Positions 1-13,700 of a stretch of DNA of 64,000 nucleotides are shown here, piece by piece (position 1 is the stretch's first letter; every line of letters starts with the position of its first letter). Below the pieces are notes generated by a model that was not told where the DNA came from, made no database searches, and saw only the letters and a program-made list of their open reading frames with translations. The stretch comes from Labia minor (taxonomy: Eukaryota > Arthropoda > Insecta > Dermaptera > Spongiphoridae), in assembly GCA_963082975.1 (NCBI GenBank), contig OY720344.1, positions 68,600,546 to 68,664,545 of the forward strand. The letters are read 5' to 3'. Both the position numbers and the translations under genes were made by a program.

Positions 1-252
1 GTATTGGTAAAATAAGAAGTAAGGGAACGCATAGTGGGAGCAAAAAGTCCTATTTTCAGCAAACTATTTTTTTCCATATAAGTTTTTATTTTTTCTTATT
101 CTTACTATACAAAATATTAACGAACACGAAAAAAGAAATTTTAACAGTAGATTTAAATAGGAGTTGTCGGGATATGAAGAAGTACTGGAACGCGTTCCGG
201 TTCTGAAAAAAGGTAAGGGAACGTCGTTCCCCTGCGTTCCCCTTCCAATACA
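1..252. repeat. Possible MITE at the window edge
   Basis: GTATTGG...AGGGAACGCA at the left and its inverted relative (tgcgttccccttccaatac) at 234-252. The left arm has an insertion of about 13 bp. The true left edge may lie outside. Confidence 0.35.
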
Positions 253-1785
253 CCACTGTAAGCAGCTAATTTTACAACTTATATTAAAAACTAATGAAAA
301 AGAGAATCCTATTGATATATTAAGATTCGTTACAGATTTTCAGATTATAACCATTTTATTAAAATTATTAAATAGTGTAAATAGGTATATTTATTTTTCC
401 TCTAAATAGAAATAAATAAAAAATTGAATGGTTACAACCACATTTTTCAAATCACTCTATAGAGTTAGTATAACACACACACACACACACACACTTCTAC
501 TCCATTAAAACTCACTCTCTCTATATATATTTTATATACATATTTATATATAATTCCTTTATATTTATTTTATTAAAAAATTATTACTAAAAGTTTAATG
601 GCTATTTTTTTTTTAATAAATAATTATTTTAATCTTAATTAATTATTTTTTATTGTCATTATATAAAATTTAACATATAAAATAAGTATTAAAAGAAGTA
701 TATTTAACTTAATAATATATTCTGTATTATAGAAAAATAAACTAAACAATGATTTAATGTCAATTTGATGGACCACACTTTTCAGACATTGAGAGAACTA
801 TGAACTATAACTATAACAACAGATAATGTTAATGTTTTTTTTTAAATTTATTATTATAAACTAACTAAATAGGGAACGAACAAAAATTAAATTTTCTAGA
901 AAACTTTTATTTCAAAAAACTGAAAAATAGATATTGTTGTGTTAATAATAGAACGTCAAATAGTTTCTAGTCCTCTCAATGTGGCGCCCATATCGGATCT
1001 AGGAATCCCTAAAAAGTATGGTTCTTCAAATAGAATAAAAGAGAAAAAGGATATATATCCTAAATATATTAGAAAATTTTCAATTATCAATTATGCTCAA
1101 GTTTTATATAATATAATCATGAATTTCTACACAATATGTATTTTAATGTAGAGAGATTAAAAATAGTTTACATAAATGTAATTTTGTATATTACAAAAAA
1201 ATAAATGTTTAAAAAAATGTATAATATATATTCAATACAAATATTACTCTTTATTTAATATGTTTGTCCTTACTTAATTATATTTTAAGAATTTAATTTA
1301 GATATTGGATTTACATACTCCTATTGAGTAGAAAGAATAGATGCTATTGACTTTCAAAATACGAAATAATTATATGCAAAATCTTAGTACATAGTTGAAA
1401 ATGTTTTTTTTAATCATTATTTGATGATTTACGGTAATACAAGTATGTATACATAGAAAATGTAAATTCATATTCTTTGATTAAATTAATTATCTGCTCT
1501 AAACATTTTATAAAAATTCAAATAATAAATTTATTTATAAAATAATTTTAAAAATTTGGTCGATTGTGGAAGTAGATTTATAAATAATATAAAATATATT
1601 CACATTTGATATTATTTAACACCATTTCATATTTAATAAGAAGAGTTTTGTTAATAAATTAACAATTATATTGAATAAATAAATCAAGATTTTATAAAAT
1701 AAAAAAATAATGATAAAAAATAAATATCAATAATAACGCTATTTTGTAAATATTTGATATAGATGATATTATTTACCTTTTGGTA
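253..1785. other. AT-rich sequence 3' of B4GAT1, no gene seen
   Basis: It holds a (CA)n run at 474-494 and short AT repeats. The small ORF at 939-1151 shows no family match. Confidence 0.5.
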
Positions 1786-4700
1786 TTAACCCTTCGGTGA
1801 CTTTTGCTTTTCTTCACGTTTTCCTCCGGGCAGTGATGGTGCTGCTGGTTTCTGAACCATTCGAAGTGGATCCTTATGATAACGTGCATAAACCTCTGAT
1901 TTAAAAGTTTCGAAATGACGGCCATTGATCATATTTTGTCGTTCACGCCAATAAGGCCTAAGTTTACGACTTTCAAGACCCCAATGACATGTATATACAG
2001 GTGTAAGGACATGGAATTCAAATCCTGCCACGTACATTTCATAAACCTATAAAATTAAATAAATATTTACCTTTAAACATTTTAATTACAATTCATTGAA
2101 GTGTAAGTAATTTATATTTGTTTTAAAGTGATATTTGGTTTCTATTCTCATTTAATCCAGGCTTCGTTTTTTTCTTGTTAACTAAATTCTAATTTTTTTA
2201 ATTTTTATGAAATTTGAGGTTTGAATTCTCGAGAACAAGTGTCATAACTCAGGTCTATATCAAAAGAATGAATTTATTTTTCTTTTTATTTGTTATTTTT
2301 TAATATAATGTAAAATATGAGCTGTGGCCAGGCACAGAACCGACCGACGATTTGAAATAAATTAATTTCCAAACAACATTATATATATATATTTATATAC
2401 TTTATATATATATATATATATATATAAAGTATAAAAAAAATATTTTTAAAACTAAAATTAAAATGACTAAATTATATTATCTTGGTTTTTATTTATAGTT
2501 TAATTATTCAATTATTAATTACTACTATATTTTAAGTGAAATATTTTGGGACAATGAATAAAAAATTAATACTTTGTAAACTACCACTTCCGGTGTTCCG
2601 GTTTCCGGATACACAGCAAAAGTTGATGAATTCATGCTATTGATGCATTAACTAAATATATCAAATTTTATCAAAATCCGTCGAGCCGTTCAAGCTATAC
2701 ACGTCTATACGGACACACAATGGACAGACGGATGAACAGATATCATATTAAAAATACTTTTTTCTGTTAACAAAATACATGATTCGTGGAGATAAGTAAA
2801 AATCTCCACATGTGAAATTTGGTTTAAAAACAATACCTCCCTTACTATTGTCGGTCGGTAAAAATCATTAAAAACATTATAATTTTAATTTTTTTTTATT
2901 TTTATGAAATTGGAGCTTTGAGAATTCTCGATAACAAGTTCCATAACTCAGGTCTATATCAAAAGAATAAATTTATTTTTCATATTGTATACTATAATAA
3001 AAAAAATTATTTTTATTCTAATTATTACATTTTTGTGCAAAAAATATTAAAATAATTTTTATATAAAAAATGTATAAAAATGAAATAAGAAGGCACATTT
3101 TAAGAAGTAATATCTGATTCCTTTTAAATCACAGATTCCCCTAGTGGGCGGTACCGTCCCAGGTGGGTTCTTTCAGCGATCCATGGGTGATAGCCACAAG
3201 GTTATTTGGGGAACTCTTTCTACATATTATGCTATTATTGAATAATTTCAAACAACAAAATGTTTTTAATTTTCACCTTTCTTTACTATATTTTAAGAAA
3301 AAGGTAAAAATATGAATACATTATTATATATTTCTGTGTAATTGCTATTGAAATTTACAAAAAAAAATTAATTTTCAAGGGGCGGTGAATAATATTTATT
3401 TATTTTTTTTTTTTTTTTGAAAAGAGAAGGTAGGGAAAATAAGTTTTTTTGAACACCTTTGTTTTAAATAAATTTAATAAATAATATATCATATTTTTAA
3501 ACAATTGGAAAAGATTTTTTAAAAAGAAATCTATATATAAAAAAGAGTGATCTTGTATATATGTACATACATATTTAAAAATTAAAAAGTTATGTAAGAT
3601 CTGAATAGCATTACAGATTAAACAGAATAAAAATTAAATATTTAATTAAAATTGTAGCTAATTGTTAACATTGACTCAAATCAATTAGTCACATATTGAG
3701 TTCAATAATTATAAACATAATAATTATTATACTTTAGCAAATATAAATGCATGTTAAATCAAACATATATGATGAATTATCATTTATTTTGAAATTCAAA
3801 ATGGATATTTGTCCTTTTACAAGAAAAATAAACTTAGCATTGAATCCATAAATAATTACTGGGACTAAATTATAAATTGTATATATTAGTCTAATGCTGA
3901 ATTAGTAAATATGACCTCCTATCACTCAAAATGTTGAGTTGAACTCTGGGAATTAATATCTGTGATTACTAATTTTTCTAATGAGAATTTGTCTAAATGA
4001 GGGTTTATATAATAATATATAGTGTGTGTGTGTGTGTTGAATTCATCGAGAGTAAGACAGAATCTTATTTATTTATTTATTATTACGGGTAAAAATCCAT
4101 AAAAGTCATAAATCTCTAAAACCGAAAATCCCTAAATAAAAATATCGCTGACTGAAAAAATCCCTAAAAACAAATTTTTTCATTTTTGTATTAATTTTAA
4201 TTGTGACTCAGAAAATTAAATCACAAGGTGAGCATGACACCCAGTTGCCTGAGACACGACCACCCAAGGAGGTAATCGGGCCTGGACCGAAAGTAGGGAA
4301 AAATAGGTCAAAAAATACATACTGTATCCGCTTGATACATCGACTAGCGGCTTGTAAGGCCTAAAGAATTAAAAGAAAACTATTGTTCCTGAAAATCGAA
4401 AGTGGGTTTAAATGGAATGGGATGAATCCTTAATATCTATTAATTTTGCTCGAAGGGCTAAAAAGAGGAATTAATAAAAATACGATAGCTACCTCTTCAC
4501 TTCTATCGCACCTTGAAAATTGGGTGGACTGTATTAAAAGGTCTATTTTTAAGATATCAAACATTCGGGATAGAGAAAAGATCGCTAAATAAAAACTATA
4601 ATCAAATTTTACAATATTTTAATTAAAATCAATTTGGTTCAATGAAAATAGATTAATTATATTTAGGATCACCTAAATATATATATATTAACTTAAATCT

Positions 4701-7700
4701 AAAATTTAAAGCTAAAATTAATATAGTTCAAAGTGTTCCTAAGTGCACTTATCTTTTTGACCACGGAAATTGAAAAAAAGGAGGGTTTCACTGCCGTTCG
4801 CTGGCTGGATGTCTTCTCTGCTGATTCCTGATTGCGCAATTGATCCAACTATCAATTGGCTTTGGACACTCCTCGAGTCTCCAACTGGTTAAATGGACCA
4901 CCACGGATCCAAAAGTAGAATAAACGCCCGACGGGGCAATCGAACAGTTGAGCCAATTACTGAGCTGGATCGCTAACGATAATAGCCTTTCGTTGAGCTT
5001 CCCTCAGTAGACCAGGCCTCGAAGAAAATATACGAATCGGAAGGCAATGGCGGCGTATGAACTCCACAAACACAGGAGGCAGGTAAAAAACGTAGGCAAG
5101 CCGAACACAAACACAAGCAGAAGGGGCCTTTTTTATGTTAATTAAATAAAAATATCATCGGAGAGCGGCAATTCAAATTAAATTGCATTCAGGTTCCATG
5201 CGGAATCACATACATAGGGCCCACACACGTGATTTTTCCAAAAAAAATAGGGGTGTCAAATTCGTATGTAAAATAAAGGGTATTTACTCAAATTCCGTTT
5301 ATTAGCATACGTTTTAATAACTTAATGATTCCAAATACAAAATACACCATGTGCACCGTATATTTCACCAGGGAATATATAACGCAATTTGTGAAATTTA
5401 CTATCATCAGAGGTTCTTTTTCATTTTGCTCAATGCATTTATAGAGACATCAAATCAATGCCACAAGTTTTGAAGCTTTATAATGATATAGATAATCCTG
5501 ACAACTCCACTCATTTACGAACTCTTGCAGCTTTGGTTTTGGTACCACCATCAAAAGTCATTATAGCCTACCAAGCATTAGCTGGTAAAACTTCGTGATC
5601 TTTTTTCTTACTTCGAGCGCACTTAGCTAGGTGAACAATTTTTGGCTGGCTTTTATGACCCCGAATTCGACATTGGAACATCTATGATGCCACTTTGATG
5701 GGTTTGCCTCGAACAAACAATGCATTGGAAGGTTACAACAATGCTCTTCGTTCATGCTTAGGAGGTTACAAGACATCAGTATGGGACCTGATTAAGCAAA
5801 TCCATATTGAGCATAACCTTATCTCTTTGGAAATCTGTCGTGATGTTCGTGGTAAGAAGCCTGATCCACCAAGGTAACGATTCAGCGACTCTCGTGATGA
5901 GCTTCTGACCATAATGAAGGCAAACCATGAAAAATGGGACGCTAAAAAACCAGATGGAACAGATGTGATGACACCAAGCATGATGTATAACTACCTCATT
6001 TAAGTCTCTTCGGTTATTTATTATTAAATAAGTAAAAAAAAAATTAGGGAAATTTTTTATTTAGGGATTTATTCTTTTAGGGATTTTTTCTTAGGGATTT
6101 TTACATGATTTCTGTCAAAATATCCTGCCGTCGGGCGGACAAAAAGCTTTCGAAATCTTAAAGTAGTTTTTTTATAAATAACTCCTTTATTATTAAGTTT
6201 AGGTAAAAATGAATATAATGAAACTTTTAGTAAATTCGATTCAGTATAAATTTAATACGATAGTATGATAATTCTCATAAAAATTGGTATTTATTGAGAA
6301 AATCAATAAAATGTGCTTTGACACCTCTTTAAACTACCCTTGCTTATGGTCCGATCTTGTCTAAAAACAATCCAATCCCCGCCCATCATTCCCAAAAAAA
6401 AACATCTAAATATCAAATTTCAAGACAATATCTCATTTTGTTTAGAGGTAATCTCGGTAACGAGCCGGTTCAAAAATTTTTTTTTTAAGTTTTGGATTCA
6501 GAACCGTCTGAAATGTGGAAATCTCGAAGAATCTCGGAGCAAAAATTTTCCGATCATCGTTTAAGCTATCCTTATTTCACGAGGAAAGCTAAAATGATTT
6601 ACTTATAGCTGGAAAAAAATATTTTCTTTCTAAAACTGTGAATACGAGTAAATAAAATACAAAATTAAATTTTTTTTGCCAGATTTTGCAAAATCCGTGT
6701 TTCATTTACAAAACTTTTTTAAATATTTAATATAAAAAAAAATCTTAATTTGTCTTTGAGAGAGCCCGGGGGAGAGGGGGGGCGCCATAGGAAGGTGGAG
6801 CGGCTAGTCAACCCCCCCCCCCTAGGATCAAATACTGGTTGCGCCACTGAATGCGCCCAATGTTTTTCGTTGAATATGAAGCTATTACAATTAGCATAAT
6901 CTTTTTCAGGCTTATAGAAAAATTATTTTATTCTTTTTAGTCCATTGGAAAAACGTTATTTTATAAATTGTTTTTATATTTATATTATTATAAGTTCGGT
7001 TTGGATTTATGAAAATTAATTAATTAAATATTATTTCTATATCAAAACCGAACTTACAAAAACCGTAAATTGAAATAGTCAATTTAAATAACTTATTGGC
7101 TCATTTCGACGTTCATAACCAGCTAATCTGCCAAACTTAAAAAAATCTTTATTTATCTTGTAAACTAGAAGCGACCCGCAAAAATTGCATAAGAAAAGTT
7201 TATTTGGAATTTAAAAAGGAACCCACTGGTAAAGTTTTATCCAAATCTATGACTGGATGACTGTTTTGTATAATTACGTATAAAAATTTATAAGAAATGA
7301 TTTAATAGATTCAAGAGAAATTAAGAGAACTATTGATTTTAAATATAATATATTTGATTCAAGAAAAAGAAAATAACATCAAGAAGTTTCATGATAAAAT
7401 ATTAATAGAAATAATATCTTAAAACTAATAAAAATTGTATTTATGTTATAATTTTATACAATAACAATTGAAGACCTTAGAGCGAAACAGTGGTAAGCCA
7501 CAAAATCAAAATGTTGAGATATTGCAGTTTAAAGTTTAGAGAAAAGATAGAAAACATTGGGTTTACTGCATATATTTGAAATTTGCTCAATATGTAATAT
7601 CAGTAAAGGGAAAAAGTCAGCAACTATTATTTCTTTAAATAAAACATTTTTTCTACAAAAATTAGAATTTATTTTGAAAAAATGTGGCTTAACATGTTTT

Positions 7701-10700
7701 TGCTAAAATTAAACTAAACGGATGATAAAAATAACTAAGATAATATAATACATCTATAACACATCTAAAATTTCAACATCTTTATCTACTATATTTTTTT
7801 TTACAAAAAAAAAAAAAAATAGAATTTACATAAAATGTAGCTTCACGTGTTTTTGCTTTATCTAAATTAAAACAAAATAAAGAAAAGAATGCAATACAAT
7901 CATCTAAAATTTCAAACTCATCAACTACAGTATCAACAGTTACATTTAATTGAGTGTAAAATGATTGATAGGCTGGAGGTATATAAGGCAATAATGTTTG
8001 TACATTTTTAATTTTCTTTTCTGCTATTTTTAATGGCTCGTTGTATTTAACTTTAATATCTGACAAGGTTATCATTACAGGTCTACCTTGTTTTAAGACA
8101 TTAATTTTCCTGTATTCTCCATTAACTGTGTTTTTAACAAAAATTGATCCAATATTCTCTGATTTAAAGCAAAAGCTATACGTTCCTGAAAATTCCAAGT
8201 TTGTCTTATCAGAAAAGCGTGCTTTTTGTTTATATTCGCCAACAGAGGCTCATAAGAATACAAGTCTTTTTGACTCATTTTTGTTACTATAAATGGGTTT
8301 TTTCGGTTTGATTTTTGAATGACATCTAGCCAACCTTCTGGTGAATATATTTGCTCGTTGTTGGGCAATAACATCTTAAGCCACATGGCAAACAATACTT
8401 TTGCATAAATTATTTACAAAATATTTTTACATAAAAACGTGGTAAGCCAAAAAAATAAAAAACTATAACCTATCTCAGAAGAATCTGTCGACATATTATC
8501 GTTATTTGGTACAAAGTCTTTGTCGACACAACTTTCATCACTCTCCTCAAAAAACTCAGGACTAGAACTGTTATTTTCACGAATAATTGCTCTTGAACGA
8601 AGACATAAACCAGAAGTCGACGCCATATTGATGTGGCTTACCATGCTTCACGTAAAAAAATGAAGTAATTTTGCCAACACCAACAACATGATTTAGCGAT
8701 AGCAGTGCCATTTATTACGAAACAGTCAAAATAACTTTTTTAGTGGTTTAATATTGTTCCCGCCATATGATAAATGCAATAAAACAATTTTCTGCAAAAG
8801 TGTGGCTTACCACTGTTTCGCTCTAAGGTCTTCAATTCAATTATTTCAGCCTTTTTTTATAAGATTTATTTAGAAAACGCAAAATTGCATCATCGTAATA
8901 TTAAATAAAAATTAGAATTATAGAAATATAAAATAGAATTTTAAATAAATAATTTATTTTTTAGGTTGTATCTTCACTTGATGAGTTTAACGAAACTATT
9001 TTTGATGGTAAAATAGAAAAAGGTGATAATAGAGATGTTTCTAAAAAGGGAGATTTAAATGCTATTAAATATTTTTGTAATTTACAATCATCCAATATTA
9101 ATTTAAAAAATGAAAATGATAAGAATTATACTCCATTATATTATGCAGTTAAATCAAGTGATTTAAAAATAATCAAATATTTAATTGTCAAGGGAGCGGA
9201 TGTGGATGCAAAGGATTCAGATGGAAGGACTCCTTTATTTTTGGCATCTCAGAATGGACATTTAGATATTATAAAATATTTAATTGAAAAAGGAGCGGAT
9301 GTGAATGCAAAGAATTTAAATGGAAGGACTCCTTTAAGTTTTGCATCTTCCAAAGGACATTTAGAAATAATAAAATATTTAATTGAAAATGGAGCGGATA
9401 TGAATGAAAAGTTAACAGATGGAACGACTCCTTTATTTTGGGCATCTCAGAAAGGTCATCTAGATATTATAAAATATTTAATTGAAAAAGGAACGGATGT
9501 GAATGCAAAGTATCCAGGTGGATTTATTCCTTTATTTTTGCAACTTTTCAATGGAAATTTAGAAATGATGAAATATTTAATTGAGAAAGGAGCGGATGTG
9601 AATGCACAGGGTTTACATGGAAGGACTCCTTTAAGTTTTGCATCTTCCAAAGGACATTTCGAAATTATAAAATATTTAATTGAAAAAGGTGCGGATGTGA
9701 ATGCAAAGGATTTAAATGGAAGGACTCCTTTAAGTTTTGCATCTTCCAAAGGACATTTAGAAATTATAAAATATTTTATTGAAAAAGGAGCGGATGTGAA
9801 TGCAAAGGATTTAAATGGAAGGACTCCTTTAAGTTTTGCATCTTTCAATGGACATTTAGAAATAATAAAATATTTAATTGTTAAGGGAGCGGATGTGAAT
9901 GCAAAGGAATCAGATGGAAGTACTCCTTTATTTTAGGCATCTCAGAATGGGCATTTAGAAATTATAAAATATTTAATTGAAAAAGGAGCGGATGTGAATG
10001 CAAAGGATCCAGATGGATGCACTCATTTATTTTGGGCATCTCAAAATGGACATTTAGAAATTATAAAATATTTAATTGAAAAAGGAGCGGATGTGAATGC
10101 AAAGACTCCAGGTGGATTTACTCCTTTATTTTTGGCATCACTAAATGGAAATTTAGAAATTGTAACATATTTAATTGAAAAAAGATCGGATATGAATCCA
10201 GAGGCTTCAAATTGATGCACTTCTTTAAATTTGAAACCTTTTAATGGAAATTTAGAAATAATAAAATATTTATAATTGAAAAGGGAGCGGATGTAAATGA
10301 AAGGACTCATTTAAATTTTTCAACTTTCAAAGGACATTTAGAGAGATTACAATATATTTAAAAGAAGGTGCAAACGAATAATAAATTTTCACCATTTTAG
10401 AATGTATAAATAAATATTTTTTTCTCAATATATAAAATAATTGAAAAAATAACAAATACTAATTTTCTAGTAAATACGTGCCTCTTTATATTGTTTTCAC
10501 TCTTATAATGTTTTTTTATAATTAAAATTGAATATTTTTTTTAAATAAAATTATTCTTATATCATTTTTAGTCACATTGAACCAAACATCCTTAAAAATA
10601 AAAATAATATTAAATTGTATATAAATTTAAAAATAAGAATATTTGAATTAATTTAAATTTTAACACATGTAATCAATCATATGCAAATTAAATAGAAAAT

Positions 10701-13700
10701 TTTGAAAATCAACTTGATACTAAATTCAGAAATAAGAGTTTAATTATAATACTTTAAAAGTTGTATATTTAATTATAATATTAAAATAGGGTATTATCTG
10801 AGAATATTTAAAATAAATGTATGTTTATATTGATAATTTAAAAAAATAATACTTATATTAATAATACATGGACTATTTCAATATAATTAGAACCTCTCTC
10901 TCTCCCCCTATTTTAAATTTTAAAAGACGGATAGTGTTCTAGTCAAATTAAGAAATTTAGATACTTTATTTAACATGGATGTATAAATGAATTGGGCTGG
11001 AAGAGGTGGCAATTTATAATTTTCTTCTAATTCAGATTAAGGTCAAATGGGACTACCTTATATCAAATCTGATCTCACTAATAACATTCAATATTTCTGT
11101 ACACAAATTGTTTAGAGTTTTGGGAAAGCGTATGACTCAGTTTAAATTGAAATTTATATAAATTAAGAAAATGAAAATTTTTATTTGTTTAAATTTTATT
11201 ATAATGAATCCAAAAAAAATTAAATTTATAGATCACATGATTAAACGAGTGTGACAGACAAGCAAGTAACTTGGGAGAGAATAGGTGTTGGGTTCCTGCT
11301 GCGACTAATAATTCTCAAATCCCCTAGCGCCACAGAATTAGATAAGTTTCTTCTAAGGGAGGAAAATAACTATGGTCAAAAAACAAATAAATCAATTAAT
11401 TTAAATTAATATTATTAATGAATATATTTTTAGTTTATATTTAGTTTTATAATAATAGTCAGGTCTAGGCCGTTCCTCAATTTTTGAGGAACTATACAAT
11501 TACAAGTTTCTGGAACGCGTTATTCTAACGTTATAGTTACTTAAAAAAAATAATCTTTCTTTTTTAGTTCAGGTAGCTTCGAGGGAAAAAAGTATATTTA
11601 ATAAAAATTTGTTTAATTTTTATTTATAAAATTATATACGATTTTTAATTTTTACCGACCGACGATAGTAAGGGAGGTATTGTTTTCACACCAAATTTAA
11701 CATGTGGAGATTTTTACATATCTCCACGAATCATGCATTTTCTTAACAGAAAAAAGTATTTTTAGCATGATGTCTGTCCGTCCGTCTGTCCGTCTGTCCG
11801 TATGTCCGTCTGTACGTCTGTCCGTCCGTACAACCTGAACGGCTCAACCGATTTTGATGAAATTTGGTATATTTACTTAATTCATTAGTGGGATGAATTG
11901 ATCAACTTTTGGTGCAAATTCGGAAACCGGAAGTGGTAGTATTAGCGATCAACGATAGGAAGGGAAGGGTTATTTTCACACCAAATTTCACATGAGGAGA
12001 TTTTTTTATATATCACCACGAATCATGCACTTTGTATTGGTTTTACCCTCGAGAAAAATCATATTTATTAGTTTTTTCTTGATTTAAAATTATATGACGT
12101 CATCCAGTCATTCATGACGTCACAGCCTGGTCTTGCATATATAATATAAATAAAATAAAATTAAAAATGTTTATATTTATTATTTATGTATCCATATCTG
12201 TTTTTTATTACATTAATAGATATATTAAAATTATTTGAAATTGTTTCTGTAGCTGGAAATTAATTTACTTCAAACCGTCGGTCGGTTCGGACCTGGCCAC
12301 AGGTCAACTTATTTTTTATATATACATTTATAATAAAACTTATTAAGGTAATATAATTAAACGATAATTTAATAAAAATATAATTCAAAAAACTTTTTTA
12401 AATTTGAAAGATGGATGAAAAGAAGAAGCTACAATTGTTTTCAATATCTCTAAATGCTTTTAGTACGAGATCTTTGTAGAATAAGTTTAGTTTTTCTTTA
12501 TTCTTAAATATATGTTCAGTAGAATAGTATAAGAAATTCCATCTCGTTGGAACATGATAAATCAGAGAACAATTCAACATTACGGCAACGCGAAAAAAAA
12601 AAATCGGCAGGAACTTGTAACATCCGGTACAAGTTTCTTAAAAATGAAGAATTCGTTACTCGTTAATTGCTCTATTTTTGGGGGGAACTAATTAGAGTTC
12701 CCGTTACAAAAAAGTAACGTGCTCGGGGAACGTCGTTACTTGTAGCGCGTTACTGCCCAACTCTGACAATAGTTAACATATTATTTATGGTATTTTAAAA
12801 ACAATTTCTTTCTTTAATTAATATTAATTTAAAATGATTATTAAAGAATATCTTATTCAAAATAAATTGTTGAATAAATAGGATCTAATAATATTAAAGA
12901 GAAATCGAAAAGTATAATTGATAGCTGAAATCTCACTAAATAAATAATTTTTTAATTCCCAATATTCCTTTTCTTCTTGGGGCACTAAACAGTGTTTCAA
13001 AAGTCTGTTAAGGATGGAATGTGATCCATAAGTTAATATTTAATAATAGTTATTAGAACGTTTATAAGATTTTCGCTAACGATCAGGGCATCTTTACTAA
13101 AACGGCGAAGTGCGTTAACTTCAGCAGCATTAGCACATTTAAGGGATGTATAATTCCATTGTTTTTTTAAGATATTTTTTTGATTTGTGTTCCTTTAAAA
13201 TATTTGAAATTATTTTATTTATTTTTTTAAATTATTTGTTAATATTTATTTTATTAATTAGTTATTATACTTTTTAATTTTTTTCTCTAAAATATTTGAA
13301 ATTTCTTTGAAATCTGTTTTGTCGTTTAATTTTTTGTTAATTCTTACACATTTTTATTAGTTAATTTTATGTTTTTTTTTTTATCTATTTTCGTGTTTAT
13401 TTTTTATTAAATTACTAATTTATATTTATTTATTTATTGTTCTTTTATTAATTAACTTTTAGATAGTATTTTATATATATAAATATTTTATAAAGGGTCG
13501 AGCGTCAGCTCGGTCTTCCAGGTACTATTTATAAATCTATATATATATACTTAAAGATAAAAATTTGTTCAGAACTATTATTTTAATTATTTTCAGGCAA
13601 TGTGAATTCGACAAGATTAATATAAGATTTAAGTAAGTAACATTCTAATTATCAAAAACTGACTAATATTGGTGTATGCTCGTACGAGTGTAGGCCAATA

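Noticed and set aside
939..1151. 70-codon plus ORF
   Set aside because: No family match, AT-rich, no splice or poly(A) context.
9456..9848. 130-codon minus-strand ORF in the ankyrin array
   Set aside because: It is the mirror of the 99-bp repeats; the plus strand has the ankyrin consensus.
11768..11828. GTCC tandem tract as a possible CRISPR-like array
   Set aside because: It is a simple microsatellite inside family A; no spacers, and the genome is eukaryotic.
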